Shown: positions 33,685 through 44,631, numbered from the stretch's first letter. The stretch: 59,835 nt of DNA from Bacteroidota bacterium (GCA_947447995.1 CANFLQ010000006.1:1-59835), one strand, 5' to 3'. Notes: generated by a model from the sequence alone, not told the origin. Program-made: numbers and translations.

Positions 33685-34947
33685 TTATATCGAATACCCT
33701 CCCAACATCAATACTGGATTTTCCATATTGTGTTTTAATGTTTGTAAAAATGCAGCACCTGTTGCGCCATCCACTACTCTGTGATCGCAGGATAAGGTCA
33801 CTTTCATAACATTGCCCGGCACCACTTGTCCGTTTTTAATTACAGGAATTTGTTTAATTCCGCCAACAGCTAAAATACAAGCATCAGGAGGATTGATAAT
33901 AGCAGTAAATTCTTCTATCCCAAACATTCCTAAATTAGAAATGGTAAATGTGTTGCCTTCCCAATCGCTTGGTTGAAGCTTTTTATCTTTTGCTTTTGCC
34001 GCAAAATCACGAACCTCTGTTCCTATTTGTGTCAGTGTTTTTCCATCTGCAAATTTCACTACAGGCACTAATAATCCTTCTTCTACAGCAACAGCAACAC
34101 CAATATGAATGTGTTGATTGTAACGTATTTTATCACCCAACCAGGAAGCGTTTACTTTTGGATGCGCTCGCAATGACAATGATACCGCTTTAATCACCAA
34201 ATCATTAAACGAAATTTTTGTTGCTGCAACAGTATTAATGGCTTCTCGGGCTTTTATCATTTCGTCCATTTCAATTGCCATGGTCAAATAAAAGTGAGGC
34301 GCGGAAAATTTGCTTTCCGCCAACCGGCGTGCAATGGTTCTACGCATTTGCGAAACAGGTACTTCTGTAAAGCTTTCTACACCTACAAATTGAGGCATTG
34401 CACTGCCTTGCGATTTATAATTATCAATGTCACGTTTTACAATTCTTCCGTGATCACCACTACCTTTAAGTGCATTAACGCTAATTCCTTTTTCAGCTGC
34501 CAATCTTTTTGCAAGTGGCGAAATTTTTAAATGATCGTTATGATGAGATTCTGAAGCTGTTTCAACAACTGCATTTTGAGACACCGATTTACTCTCTACT
34601 TCTGATTTTATTTCTGCTACTACTTCTTTCACTTCAGCTTTTGCTAATGAAATATTGTCCGCATTTTTTTTCTTTCCTTCTTCAGCAATAATCGCTGATA
34701 CATCTTCGCCTGCACTACCCAATATAGCAAGTATGGAATCAACCGGTGCGGTTTTACCTTGCTCAACACCAATATATAATAACACCCCATCCTGAAACGA
34801 TTCAAATTCCATGGTTGCTTTATCGGTTTCAATATCAGCCAGCAAATCGCCCGACTTTACTTTATCACCAATTTTTTTATGCCATTTAGCCACAACTCCA
34901 TCGGTCATGGTATCACTCAATTTGGGCATTCTAATTATTTCAGCCAT
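33685..34947 (-). CDS. pdhC: Pyruvate dehydrogenase E2 (dihydrolipoyl acetyltransferase)
   Basis: A 420-residue enzyme. Domains: lipoyl (1-80) with lipoylated K43 in ETDKATMEF, a linker, the E3/E1-binding domain (about 138-175, ISPLAKRLAAEKGISV), and the catalytic acetyltransferase (about 195-420) with DHRVVDG near residue 393. It forms the core of the complex that transfers acetyl to CoA. The lipoyl synthase LipA that makes the cofactor is also in the window (50264-51190). REP-like elements lie on both sides of this gene. Confidence 0.94.
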   Translation of the reverse strand: MAEIIRMPKLSDTMTDGVVAKWHKKIGDKVKSGDLLADIETDKATMEFESFQDGVLLYIGVEQGKTAPVDSILAILGSAGEDVSAIIAEEGKKKNADNISLAKAEVKEVVAEIKSEVESKSVSQNAVVETASESHHNDHLKISPLAKRLAAEKGISVNALKGSGDHGRIVKRDIDNYKSQGSAMPQFVGVESFTEVPVSQMRRTIARRLAESKFSAPHFYLTMAIEMDEMIKAREAINTVAATKISFNDLVIKAVSLSLRAHPKVNASWLGDKIRYNQHIHIGVAVAVEEGLLVPVVKFADGKTLTQIGTEVRDFAAKAKDKKLQPSDWEGNTFTISNLGMFGIEEFTAIINPPDACILAVGGIKQIPVIKNGQVVPGNVMKVTLSCDHRVVDGATGAAFLQTLKHNMENPVLMLGGYSI

Positions 34948-34962
34948 AAATAGTTTAGCATT

Positions 34963-35051
34963 AGCCCCTCTCCTTCTCTCCCCGAAGGGGAGAGGGGTGT
35001 AGTTTATATTTTCTTCGTTCCCCTCCCCTTTGGGGAGGTTTGGAGGGGCTT
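34963..35051. repeat. REP-like palindrome, copy E (double)
   Basis: Two palindromes in tandem: CCCCTCTCCTTCTC-ccc-GAAGGGGAGAGGGG, then CCCCTCCCC-ttt-GGGGAGG, ending GGAGGGGCTT. It fills the space between pdhA and pdhC. Confidence 0.85.
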
Positions 35052-35053
35052 AA

Positions 35054-36061
35054 TTATTCCCTAATAAAAGGGTAATCCGTTTGTGTATACACATCTTTGT
35101 ACAACTCATCCGCTGTTGGGTACGGAGATTCTTCTCCAAACTTAACCGATTCAGCAACAATCGCATTCACGCTTTTTTCAATGCTTTCCAATTCCAATTC
35201 AGTTGCCCACTTGTTTGTTTTTATAGTATTCAACACACTTTCAATAGGATCTTTTAGTTTGTATTCCTCCACCTCATCTTTAGTACGATAGGTTGATGCG
35301 TCGCTCATGGAATGCCCTTTATAACGATATGTTTTCATTTCCAACAAGGTTGGACCATTTCCTTTTCTCGCATTACCAACTGCGGATTCAATTGCTTCGT
35401 GAACTGTTTCACAATTCATACCATCCACTTGAAACGAAGGCATTTCATAAGCTGCACCTAATTTATAAAACTCATGCACGTTAGATGAACGCTCTACCGA
35501 AGTGCCCATAGCATACCCATTGTTCTCAATGATAAATATTACAGGTAGTTTCCAAAGCATTGCCATGTTAAACGCTTCGTGTAATGCACCTTGATGCGCT
35601 GCACCTTCGCCCATATAGCAAAGTGTTACATTATCTTTTTCGTTATATTTATCAGCAAATGCAATACCCGCACCTAAGGGAATTTGACCGCCCACAATAC
35701 CATGTCCGCCAAAAAAATTATACTCTTTTGAAAACAAGTGCATGGAACCGCCTTTGCCTTTAGAGCAACCGGTAACTTTTGCCATCAACTCAGCCATGAT
35801 GTATTTTGGATGCAATCCCCTGCCTATCGGGTGCGCGTGATCGCGATAGGCGGTAATCACTCTATCATCCCTACGCAGTACCGATTCTGAGCCTGCAACC
35901 AAGGCTTCTTGTCCTATGTAAAGATGACAAAAACCACGAATTTTTTGTTGCGTATACAGTTGTCCGGTTTTTTCTTCAAACTTTCTCATCAGCAACATAG
36001 ATTCATACCATTTAAGATAAATTTCTTTGCTGAATTTTTTTGTCGATTTTAATGTACCCAT
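35054..36061 (-). CDS. pdhA: Pyruvate dehydrogenase E1 alpha subunit
   Basis: A 335-residue thiamin-diphosphate-binding subunit. It begins YLKWYESMLLMRKFEEK and includes the cofactor motif GEGAAHQGALHEAFNMA with the ENNGYAMGTS continuation, and the phosphorylation-loop-like HSMSDASTYR. It pairs with PdhB in the heterotetrameric E1. It is the first gene of a minus-strand pair with pdhC, with a promoter at 36110-36140 and divergent from a surface protein gene. E3 (lipoamide dehydrogenase) is not in the window. Confidence 0.94.
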   Translation of the reverse strand: MGTLKSTKKFSKEIYLKWYESMLLMRKFEEKTGQLYTQQKIRGFCHLYIGQEALVAGSESVLRRDDRVITAYRDHAHPIGRGLHPKYIMAELMAKVTGCSKGKGGSMHLFSKEYNFFGGHGIVGGQIPLGAGIAFADKYNEKDNVTLCYMGEGAAHQGALHEAFNMAMLWKLPVIFIIENNGYAMGTSVERSSNVHEFYKLGAAYEMPSFQVDGMNCETVHEAIESAVGNARKGNGPTLLEMKTYRYKGHSMSDASTYRTKDEVEEYKLKDPIESVLNTIKTNKWATELELESIEKSVNAIVAESVKFGEESPYPTADELYKDVYTQTDYPFIRE

Positions 36062-36109
36062 AACAAACCTGTTAATTTATATGCTGTTTTTTACAAACTA
36101 CTACTCGCA

Positions 36110-36140
36110 CAAATTTATGATAAATTAACAGCAAAGCCAA
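36110..36140 (-). promoter_or_regulatory. Bacteroidota promoter of pdhA (minus strand)
   Basis: On the minus strand: TTG (36138-36140), 20-base spacer, TAAATTTG (36110-36117). It lies about 50 bases upstream of the pdhA start at 36061. Confidence 0.6.
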
Positions 36141-36211
36141 CCTTTTTAATTAAAAACACGTATTGTAAGTATGGGAAAGGAAACACCTCTCTTATCAACA
36201 ATATTTTATCT

Positions 36212-38776
36212 ATGAAACTTATATTTTCTATTCTTTTTTTATTTACAATTTACATTAACAATAATTTTGGTCAATCGAGTATAAATGCTGTTGTAACTGG
36301 CGGCACAATAGCTGGCAATCAAACAATATGTTGGGGAACTGCTCCATCTGCATTTACTGAAACCTTAACAGCTACAGGAAACAACTTAACGTATCAATGG
36401 CAAAATTCAAGCAATGGAACAATCTTTAGCGTTAACGGCTTGCCTAAAACTCAAATGTATAATGTACCCACAGGGCTCATCTCTACAACCTATTACAGAC
36501 GTATTGCTATATCAGTTAACAATGGCATTAAAGATAGCGCATATAGCAATATTATAAACATAGCGGTAATAAATAAACCTTCGGCAGCGGCAACAATAAC
36601 AGGGTTTTCAGATGTTTGTAATACTCAAACTGGAGTTTCTTATAATGTAAATGAAATTAAAGATGTAAGCGCCTATATATGGGAATATACTGGCATTGGC
36701 GCAATTGTTAAAGATTCATCTTATTCAACCTATATAGATTTTTCAACTTCTGCTACTTCAGGAATGTTAACTGTAATGGGAATAAATGTTTGCGGAAAAG
36801 GAGCGGTATCACCACCATATAGTATAACAGTATATCCTTTACCACAAAAGGCTGGCATTATTACAGGAACTTCAAGCGTTTGCCAAGGCGAAACAACCGT
36901 ATTTTATTCAACACCTACCTTAGCTAACACAGATAGTTATACTTGGGAATACACAGGAACTGGAGCTTACATTTCGGGGTCTACAAACTCTATTACCATT
37001 GATTTTTCACCCACTGCAACATCGGGTATTTTAACAGTTAAAGGTTTAAACCAATGTACTAATGGGAGTGTTTCTACCCCTTTTCCAATTACTGTAAACA
37101 ATACCCCACAAGGCAATTTTACTGGAAATTCAATATGTACAGGAGATATACGTAAAGGTCAACTTACACTTATAGCCCCGTCAAACGTAGACATTTACAA
37201 CATCGTTTATAACGACGGAATAACAAACAGAACTCAAAACAATGTAAAAAGCGGACAACCTTTTGATGTATACACACAACCGACTACTACTAATACGTAT
37301 AAACTAATTTCTATCACAAGCAATAACTGCAATCGTTCCAGCGGTTTCAGTAAAGATACAGCAATTATAAATATATCTTCTCAAGTTGCTGCAATTAACA
37401 TTCAACCTTCCAATGTATCCATTTGCAGAGGTTCCGATGCCTCCTTCTCAGTTTCTGCAAGCGGTGTTTATGCTTATCAATGGCAAGTGAGTACTAACAA
37501 TGGAACTAATTATTTACCGATAACTTCGGCAGGAATAAATCCAACATATTCAAACTACAATACAGCAACATTAAGCCTTTCTGGGAGTACTATATCAAAC
37601 AATGGCAACTTATACAAATGTTTTATTATTGCATCCTGCGGCGCTAATATTTTAAGTGATTCGGCAACATTAACAATTTATCAATTACCTGATAGTGCAG
37701 GTACAATAAATGGCTTAGAAAAAGTTTGTCAAAAACAAGATAGTGTAATTTATACTATCTCACCAATTAACAATTCGTCGGACTACGTTTGGACGTACTC
37801 TGGGACAGGTGCTACACTCAATGTTTCAACAAATACGGTTACCATTAATTTTTCAGAATATGCAACATCTGGCTACCTTATTGTGAAGGGAAAAACGCCC
37901 TATTGTAATGGCCCGGCTTCAACTAACCTGTTTATTACAGTAATTATTTCGCCTACGTCGGCAGGGTTAATAACTGGCACACGTGTTGTTTGTCAAAATC
38001 AAACTGCTGTTTCTTATAAAGTTCCTCTTTTTCATGGGAGTCACAGCACCGTTGACGAGCCCACATTTACTTGGGCTTACACAGGTACTGGCGCAAAAAT
38101 ATCTGGACCTACCGATCCCATGACGATTGATTTTTTGCCAACAGCAACGTCTGGAATACTAACGGTTATGAGAACCCAAGCTTGCGGAAATGGACAAATT
38201 TCCCCTAATTATACTATTACCGTTAATCCTGCTCCTGAAAAACCTTCGATAATAGTTGGTAGTGATACCGTTTGTCAACCAAGTAAAATTTTATATTCAA
38301 CCCCACCCATAATTGGCACAACAAAATATATTTGGAAATATACTGGAATAGCAACTATTACATCCGATTCTTCCAATTCAATATCAATGGACTTTTCAAC
38401 AACAGCAACTTCAGGCAATTTAACTGTTCAGTCTATAAATAACAGCTGCAAAGGACTTGTATCAAACAATTACCCCATACAATTAACTAAAGTATGCACA
38501 ACCGAAATTGAAGAAAATGAATTAACTAATCAAGTAGCTATTTTTCCAAACCCAAATAATGGTTTATTTAATTTGGTAATTAAAAACAGCACTTTCAATA
38601 GTTTATCCATCCATATTGTTGATATAATTGGTAAAGAGATTTTTACTTTATCTGATAAAATTACAGCAACAAATTATACTAAACAAATTGACCTTAGTGA
38701 TTTACCTAAAGGAATTTATTATGTAAGACTTTTAATAAACACTAAAACAAATACCTTTAAAATATGTTTATATTAA
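36212..38776 (+). CDS. Secreted PKD/Ig-like repeat protein with T9SS tail
   Basis: An 854-residue secreted protein. Signal peptide (1-20). Five PKD_6/Ig-like modules of roughly 80-100 residues each share a pattern: ITG...VC near the start, then a YTWEYTGTGA core, then DFSPTATSGILTV, then a closing cysteine (CGKG, CTNG). One module has an unusual acidic insert (residues about 610-620, HGSHSTVDEP). A different module at about 400-490 fits an Ig fold with a paired C. The C-terminal 75 residues are a T9SS type A sorting domain (FPNPNNGLFNL, GIYYVRL). It has no catalytic domain, so it is likely an adhesin-like surface protein. The binding partner is unknown. Confidence 0.88.
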   Translation: MKLIFSILFLFTIYINNNFGQSSINAVVTGGTIAGNQTICWGTAPSAFTETLTATGNNLTYQWQNSSNGTIFSVNGLPKTQMYNVPTGLISTTYYRRIAISVNNGIKDSAYSNIINIAVINKPSAAATITGFSDVCNTQTGVSYNVNEIKDVSAYIWEYTGIGAIVKDSSYSTYIDFSTSATSGMLTVMGINVCGKGAVSPPYSITVYPLPQKAGIITGTSSVCQGETTVFYSTPTLANTDSYTWEYTGTGAYISGSTNSITIDFSPTATSGILTVKGLNQCTNGSVSTPFPITVNNTPQGNFTGNSICTGDIRKGQLTLIAPSNVDIYNIVYNDGITNRTQNNVKSGQPFDVYTQPTTTNTYKLISITSNNCNRSSGFSKDTAIINISSQVAAINIQPSNVSICRGSDASFSVSASGVYAYQWQVSTNNGTNYLPITSAGINPTYSNYNTATLSLSGSTISNNGNLYKCFIIASCGANILSDSATLTIYQLPDSAGTINGLEKVCQKQDSVIYTISPINNSSDYVWTYSGTGATLNVSTNTVTINFSEYATSGYLIVKGKTPYCNGPASTNLFITVIISPTSAGLITGTRVVCQNQTAVSYKVPLFHGSHSTVDEPTFTWAYTGTGAKISGPTDPMTIDFLPTATSGILTVMRTQACGNGQISPNYTITVNPAPEKPSIIVGSDTVCQPSKILYSTPPIIGTTKYIWKYTGIATITSDSSNSISMDFSTTATSGNLTVQSINNSCKGLVSNNYPIQLTKVCTTEIEENELTNQVAIFPNPNNGLFNLVIKNSTFNSLSIHIVDIIGKEIFTLSDKITATNYTKQIDLSDLPKGIYYVRLLINTKTNTFKICLY

Positions 38777-38787
38777 TTCTATATTCA

Positions 38788-38802
38788 AAAAACTTAGTTT
38801 TT
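38788..38802 (+). terminator. Possible weak terminator
   Basis: Six-base arms AAAAAC / GTTTTT around a three-base loop, 11 bases after the stop. It is AT-only and short, so a weak candidate. Confidence 0.35.
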
Positions 38803-39026
38803 AGAACCTAAAAAATGCGAAAGAATGCTATCTGCCAAAGGCTTTATTATTCAATTAAATTTGGAATTTTAATTTATAAAACATATTTTTGTTTTTTTTA
38901 CTTTTTTACAAAGTAATTTTATCTTGTAAAACAGTTTAACGCTAAAAGATAAGTAGTTCAATTTTATCTCTAAACCCTTTCTTAAAAAGATATATAACCA
39001 ACAAATAATCCATTAACAAATTACCA
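38803..39026. other. Intergenic spacer before the PKD protein
   Basis: About 220 AT-rich bases. Several poly-T tracts are present, but no convincing promoter box or coding frame was seen. Confidence 0.4.
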
Positions 39027-42000
39027 ATGAAAAAACTTTATCTAGCATTATTAATCAGCATTGCAACATATAATTTATCAATTGCGCAGTGCACCCCTAA
39101 CTTTGAAGCTTCTCAAAATCCTATTTGCATAAGCGATTCTGTTTATTACACTAATCTTACAGTTGGAACAGTTTTAACTTACACTTGGAATTTTGGCTCA
39201 AATGCCACCCCTGCAACATACGTAGGAGAAAATCCTCCTAGAGTGGCTTACTCCACAGCTGGTACAAAAAACATAAGCTTAACAACCACTTGTTTTGCTT
39301 TAGGCTCCAATTGTATTGGAGCTAGCACTTTAGTAATACCCGGCTCTACCTTTACAATAACTACCACTTGCTTGCCTGTTTTTGGTGGTATAATTACTAC
39401 TACCAAAAGAACAACATCCGTTACCGTATTAGCTACCCCTATTCCTGCATTTACGTCTACTACTTCTGTTTGTGCAGGTGTTGCTATTGATTTTACATAT
39501 TCAGGTACAGTTGGCGCTACTTCTTATTCATGGAATTTTGGAACGGGGGCTTCGCCTAATACTTCTAATGATAAAGACCCCAAAGGCATTTTTTACAGCA
39601 CTTCAGGCACAAAAAATGTATCACTTACCGTTTCTAATGGAGCGTGCTCCCGTACCACTACTCAAATAATAACAATAAATCAAACACCTACGTCCAGTTT
39701 TTTTTCAACAGCACCTGCTTGTTCAACACAACCAGTTGATTTTACAAATACAGGAAATGGAACATCGTGGTCATGGAATTTTGGTGCAGGTGCAACACCT
39801 GGAACTTCGTCTACTAAAGATCAAGCAGGTGTTACTTATTCCTCACCTGGAGCTAAAACTGTAACGTTAACAAGCGCAATTGGAACTTGCAGTGTTACCG
39901 CAACTGAGGTTATAACAATTTACCCATCACCTACTGCAACGTTTACAACAACGGCTACTGCATGTACAAAAGCTAGCATTAATTTTACAAATACAGGAAG
40001 TACGGGTGGTAATTGGAGATATTCTTGGGATTTTGGTGCTGGTGCAACTCCTATATCGTCTTCAACAGAAAATCCTAAAGGAATTATTTATTCCACACCT
40101 GGATTAAAAACAATATTACTTACAGTATACAATTCAAATTGTATTACTACCACAACTCAAACAATAACTATAAATGCAACACCAACGGCTAATTTTATTT
40201 CTAATGCACCAGCTTGTACTGGAATACCTGTCGACTTTTTTAATACAGGCACAACAACTGGCGTAACATGGGCTTGGGATTTTGGATCTGGTGCAGCTCC
40301 TACAACTTCTACAACTCAAAATCAAGCAGGAGTTGTTTATTCAACATCTGGTGGAAAAATTATACAATTAGTAACTACAAATTCGGTAACAACATGTGCT
40401 GATACTATCAAACATGCAATTACAATTTACCAATCACCTAACGTTTTATTTGATATTGATACAGCAATATTATGTATGGGGCAAAAAGCTATTTTTACTA
40501 ATAAAGGCAGTACTGGAGCTAATTGGACGTACGTTTGGGATTTTGGTGCAGGCGCCCAACCTAATAGCTCAACTGCCGAAAATCCAGTTGGCATTTTTTA
40601 TAACTTTTCAGGTAAAAAAACAATTAAACTAACTGTATCCGACGATCATTGTAGCGCCACGTTAGTAAAAAAAGATACAATAACCGTTAATCCAACTCCT
40701 ACTGGTGGCTTTTCATCATCTGCACCACAATGTACCAACCTTCCTGTTGATTTTATAAGTACAGGAGATGGAACTGCATCTTATTGGAGTTTTGGAGTTA
40801 ATGCTAACCCTGCAACTTCAAATACCAAAGATCAGGCTGGAGTTATTTATTCCACACCAGGAGTAAAAATTGTAACGCTAGTTAGCTCAATTGGAACATG
40901 TAGCATTACTACAAACCAAGGAATTACTATTCACCAATCACCTATTGCCACGTTTACCTCCAATGAACCAAAATGTGTTGGCGATTCGGTAAGATTTAAA
41001 AATACAGGAAGCACAGGTGGTATGTGGACATATTTTTGGGACTTTGGACAAGATGCCTTACCGCAAACATCAACTGGCGAAAACCCATCAGGAGTAGCAT
41101 TTTCAACAGGTGGCACCAAAATTATAACCTTTACTATATTTGACGGATATTGTACTAAAACAGCTACTCAATCAATTACAATAAATGCACAGCCTATTGC
41201 TAAAGCAGGTAGAGATACAACTATTTGTGCTAATACAACCGTACAAATTGGTGCTGTTGCTACAGGTGGAACTTTGCCCTATACCTATTCTTGGTTTGCA
41301 CCAGTAACATTAAGCAACGGAACTATTGCTAACCCAGTTGCAACTCCTGTTGCACATATCACCCAATATATTGTAACAGTTACTGATAAAAACAAATGTG
41401 TAAATAAGGATACAATTATAGTAACAATGCTTGACCCAATTAAAGCGTATGCAGGTGTTGACGAAACAATTTGCCGATACGACAGTGTACAAATTGGTGT
41501 TGGATTAGTAGAGCAACAAATTTACAAATGGAAACCAGCGGCTGGATTAACTAGCACAATAAGCCCTAATCCAATTGCAAGCCCTGATTCTACTACAACG
41601 TATACTGTTACAGTTACTTATTCGGGTAAAGCTTGTAAAGCAGAAACAGATGAAGTAAAAATAACAGTTCACCAATTACCTTACATTGAAGCGGGAACAG
41701 TTCGTCACCAACCACGTCCAAACGATTCTACAACTATTGTTGATACCATAACAATTGGGGCAAGTGTTGAGTTAATTGCTATCGGTGGTTTGCAATACAA
41801 TTGGGTGCCTCCATATAGATTAGACAATGTTGGAATATATAATCCAAATGCTACACCCGATACCACAACAGCATATATAGTAACAGGTACCGATATTTAT
41901 GGTTGTAAAAACACCGATAGCGTAATTATTAAAGTGATAGCTCCTGCATTTTGGGTACCTACCGCATTCACACCTAATGGTAATGGAGAAAACGATGTAT

Positions 42001-42221
42001 TTTATGTAAGAGGAGCAGGAATTAAAAACTTTGAAATGGGAATATTTAATCGTTGGGGCGAACAAATTTTTATTACCAAAAGTATCGATTTAGGATGGGA
42101 TGGTAAACGCCCTATTAGTGGTGAAGAATTACCAGCAGGGGCTTATGTTTATTATGTAAAAGGTATACTTACAGATGGAACTTCTGTAAATTCAAAGGGA
42201 TTAATCAACCTGATTAGATAA
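39027..42221 (+). CDS. Large PKD-repeat protein with gliding-motility-type C-terminal domain
   Basis: A 1064-residue surface protein. Signal peptide (1-20), then eight PKD-like modules (about 25-690) each with the core W-x-FG (as in WNFGTGASPN) and a YSTxGxK strand. From module 3 on they alternate between two types (KDQAGV-like and ENPKG-like), which indicates duplication of two-module units. Residues about 690-960 hold three or four further Ig-like modules, and residues about 965-1064 form the CHU_C/type B sorting domain (WVPTAFTPNGNGENDVF, IFNRWGEQIF, LPAGAYVYYVKG). It is followed by a PorP/SprF-like gene, the standard arrangement for a type IX-secreted gliding or adhesion protein and its membrane partner. 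Confidence 0.92.
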   Translation: MKKLYLALLISIATYNLSIAQCTPNFEASQNPICISDSVYYTNLTVGTVLTYTWNFGSNATPATYVGENPPRVAYSTAGTKNISLTTTCFALGSNCIGASTLVIPGSTFTITTTCLPVFGGIITTTKRTTSVTVLATPIPAFTSTTSVCAGVAIDFTYSGTVGATSYSWNFGTGASPNTSNDKDPKGIFYSTSGTKNVSLTVSNGACSRTTTQIITINQTPTSSFFSTAPACSTQPVDFTNTGNGTSWSWNFGAGATPGTSSTKDQAGVTYSSPGAKTVTLTSAIGTCSVTATEVITIYPSPTATFTTTATACTKASINFTNTGSTGGNWRYSWDFGAGATPISSSTENPKGIIYSTPGLKTILLTVYNSNCITTTTQTITINATPTANFISNAPACTGIPVDFFNTGTTTGVTWAWDFGSGAAPTTSTTQNQAGVVYSTSGGKIIQLVTTNSVTTCADTIKHAITIYQSPNVLFDIDTAILCMGQKAIFTNKGSTGANWTYVWDFGAGAQPNSSTAENPVGIFYNFSGKKTIKLTVSDDHCSATLVKKDTITVNPTPTGGFSSSAPQCTNLPVDFISTGDGTASYWSFGVNANPATSNTKDQAGVIYSTPGVKIVTLVSSIGTCSITTNQGITIHQSPIATFTSNEPKCVGDSVRFKNTGSTGGMWTYFWDFGQDALPQTSTGENPSGVAFSTGGTKIITFTIFDGYCTKTATQSITINAQPIAKAGRDTTICANTTVQIGAVATGGTLPYTYSWFAPVTLSNGTIANPVATPVAHITQYIVTVTDKNKCVNKDTIIVTMLDPIKAYAGVDETICRYDSVQIGVGLVEQQIYKWKPAAGLTSTISPNPIASPDSTTTYTVTVTYSGKACKAETDEVKITVHQLPYIEAGTVRHQPRPNDSTTIVDTITIGASVELIAIGGLQYNWVPPYRLDNVGIYNPNATPDTTTAYIVTGTDIYGCKNTDSVIIKVIAPAFWVPTAFTPNGNGENDVFYVRGAGIKNFEMGIFNRWGEQIFITKSIDLGWDGKRPISGEELPAGAYVYYVKGILTDGTSVNSKGLINLIR

Positions 42222-42228
42222 AATATTA

Positions 42229-42331
42229 AGTTCAAAGTTTAAAGTTAAATAGTTTAAAGTTCTGAGGGATTGCATCGACTTGAAACTAAAATGAACCAAC
42301 TTTAAACTTTGAACTAATTAACTTTAAACTA
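42229..42331. repeat. Two long AACTTT-type inverted repeats
   Basis: AGTTCAAAGTTTAAAGTT (42229-42246) is the reverse complement of 42298-42315, and TAGTTTAAAGTT (42250-42261) of 42320-42331. The arms lie in the order left1, left2, right1, right2, so the second arms are not nested. They fill the space between the PKD gene and the PorP/SprF-like gene. Confidence 0.7.
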
Positions 42332-42341
42332 TTTTAAAACT

Positions 42342-43385
42342 ATGAAAACAAAAATACACGCAATCTACTCAATGGCATGCTTATTATTAACATTATCTGC
42401 CGTTGCACAGGATGCTAGATTAACTCAATCGTATGCAAACCCCTTGCGAATAAATCCTGCAATAATGGGAGCCAATACCGATATGAAATTTATGCTGAAT
42501 TACAGAACTCAATGGGCATCAATTGACAAAGGATTTACAACCTATTCTTTTACAGGAATGTACCCCGTTTTTCTAAATAAAGGAAAAAGCAAACTGGATA
42601 TTGGAGTAAATGCTATGAATGATAAAGCTGGAGCTTTTAACACCTTAGACATGCAACTTGCAGTTGATTTTAGTAAAGAAATATCGCCAAACAATAACCT
42701 TTGTATTTCAATTATGGGTGGCTACGTTCAAAAATCACTTGATGTTAGCAAACTTACTTATGATAATCAATATGTTATGGGATCGTATAATGCAAATAAT
42801 CCTTCAAAAGAAGCTACTTTGGTGGATAATGTAGGTCACCCCGATTTAGGTTTTGGTTTTATGTGGTTTTTAAATCCTAGCCGTACCGAAGCTAAATTAA
42901 ATGCGTTTTTAGGTGTATCAGGATACCATTTGAATCAACCAAATGCTACGTTATTAGGAACTAGTGGTAAAATGCCAATGAGATTTAACTATCAGGGGGG
43001 AGTAAAAATTTTTGGTGACAACAAAATTGACTTTACTCCAAACATAAGAATCAATATGCAAAATGGTAACGTTGAAGCTGCGGCTGGTTTATATGCCGAT
43101 TATAATTTTAGCGACAATGCTAAACTTGTTATTGGATCATGGTACAGAAGAAATGATGCCATTGCATTTTTACTAGGGTTTGAGCACAAAAGCTTTACGG
43201 TTGGTTATAGCTATGATATGATTAACTCCAATTTGAATACTGTTACAACTGGCATTAATGCGCATGAAGTTACATTATCATACAAATTCAGCAGACTAGG
43301 TAAATCTAAAATAGCTTCCTTTGGTGGTGGTGATAATAGTTCCTCTGTACCATCGGTAAGAACAGGCCCTTTTGCTTCTTTTTAA
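42342..43385 (+). CDS. PorP/SprF-family type IX secretion membrane protein
   Basis: A 347-residue outer membrane protein with signal peptide (1-22, ending VAQ). The start of the mature protein, DARLTQSYANPLRINPAIMG, is the PorP/SprF signature. The rest is a beta-barrel with alternating hydrophobic strands. In Flavobacterium, SprF is needed for secretion or attachment of SprB, encoded just upstream; here the upstream 1064-residue PKD protein with a type B sorting domain is the natural partner. The C-terminal residues (SVPSVRTGPFASF) differ from a classical barrel end. A strong bidirectional terminator follows. Confidence 0.92.
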   Translation: MKTKIHAIYSMACLLLTLSAVAQDARLTQSYANPLRINPAIMGANTDMKFMLNYRTQWASIDKGFTTYSFTGMYPVFLNKGKSKLDIGVNAMNDKAGAFNTLDMQLAVDFSKEISPNNNLCISIMGGYVQKSLDVSKLTYDNQYVMGSYNANNPSKEATLVDNVGHPDLGFGFMWFLNPSRTEAKLNAFLGVSGYHLNQPNATLLGTSGKMPMRFNYQGGVKIFGDNKIDFTPNIRINMQNGNVEAAAGLYADYNFSDNAKLVIGSWYRRNDAIAFLLGFEHKSFTVGYSYDMINSNLNTVTTGINAHEVTLSYKFSRLGKSKIASFGGGDNSSSVPSVRTGPFASF

Positions 43386-43399
43386 AGTTCCATTTTACT

Positions 43400-43450
43400 T
43401 ACAAAGCAAATCCCCAAATAAAGTGCATTTATTTGGGGATTTGCTTTGTA
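43400..43450. terminator. Strong bidirectional terminator
   Basis: Perfect 21-base arms (43400-43420 and 43430-43450) around a nine-base loop. The core is AAATCCCCAAATA / TATTTGGGGATTT. It is the only strong hairpin between the convergent PorP/SprF-like and gap genes. Confidence 0.8.
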
Positions 43451-43486
43451 AAATTTGATTTCAGATAATGTACTTTATAAAACAAA

Positions 43487-44488
<1,002 letters not shown>

Positions 44489-44498
44489 TTATTTTTTA

Positions 44499-44506
44499 CA
44501 AAGATA
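44499..44506 (-). promoter_or_regulatory. -7 element of the gap promoter (minus strand)
   Basis: On the minus strand this reads TATCTTTG, matching the Bacteroidota -7 consensus. It lies 14 bases before the gap start at 44485. A good -33 TTG was not found at the right spacing. Confidence 0.5.
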
Positions 44507-44516
44507 GAATAGGATT

Positions 44517-44548
44517 TTGACTGTTAAACAGAAAATATCCGTACTTTG
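44517..44548 (+). promoter_or_regulatory. Promoter of the TMEM175-like gene
   Basis: TTG (44517-44519), 22-base spacer, TACTTTG (44542-44548). The -7 box lies about 84 bases before the ATG at 44632. The dlt-like operon may be read from here too. Confidence 0.5.
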
Positions 44549-44631
44549 TTTCAGCTATTCATTGTTTATTGCAAACGATATGAAAATAACAAATAAAATG
44601 ATGAAATACGAAGAACCTTAACGCAAACAAA

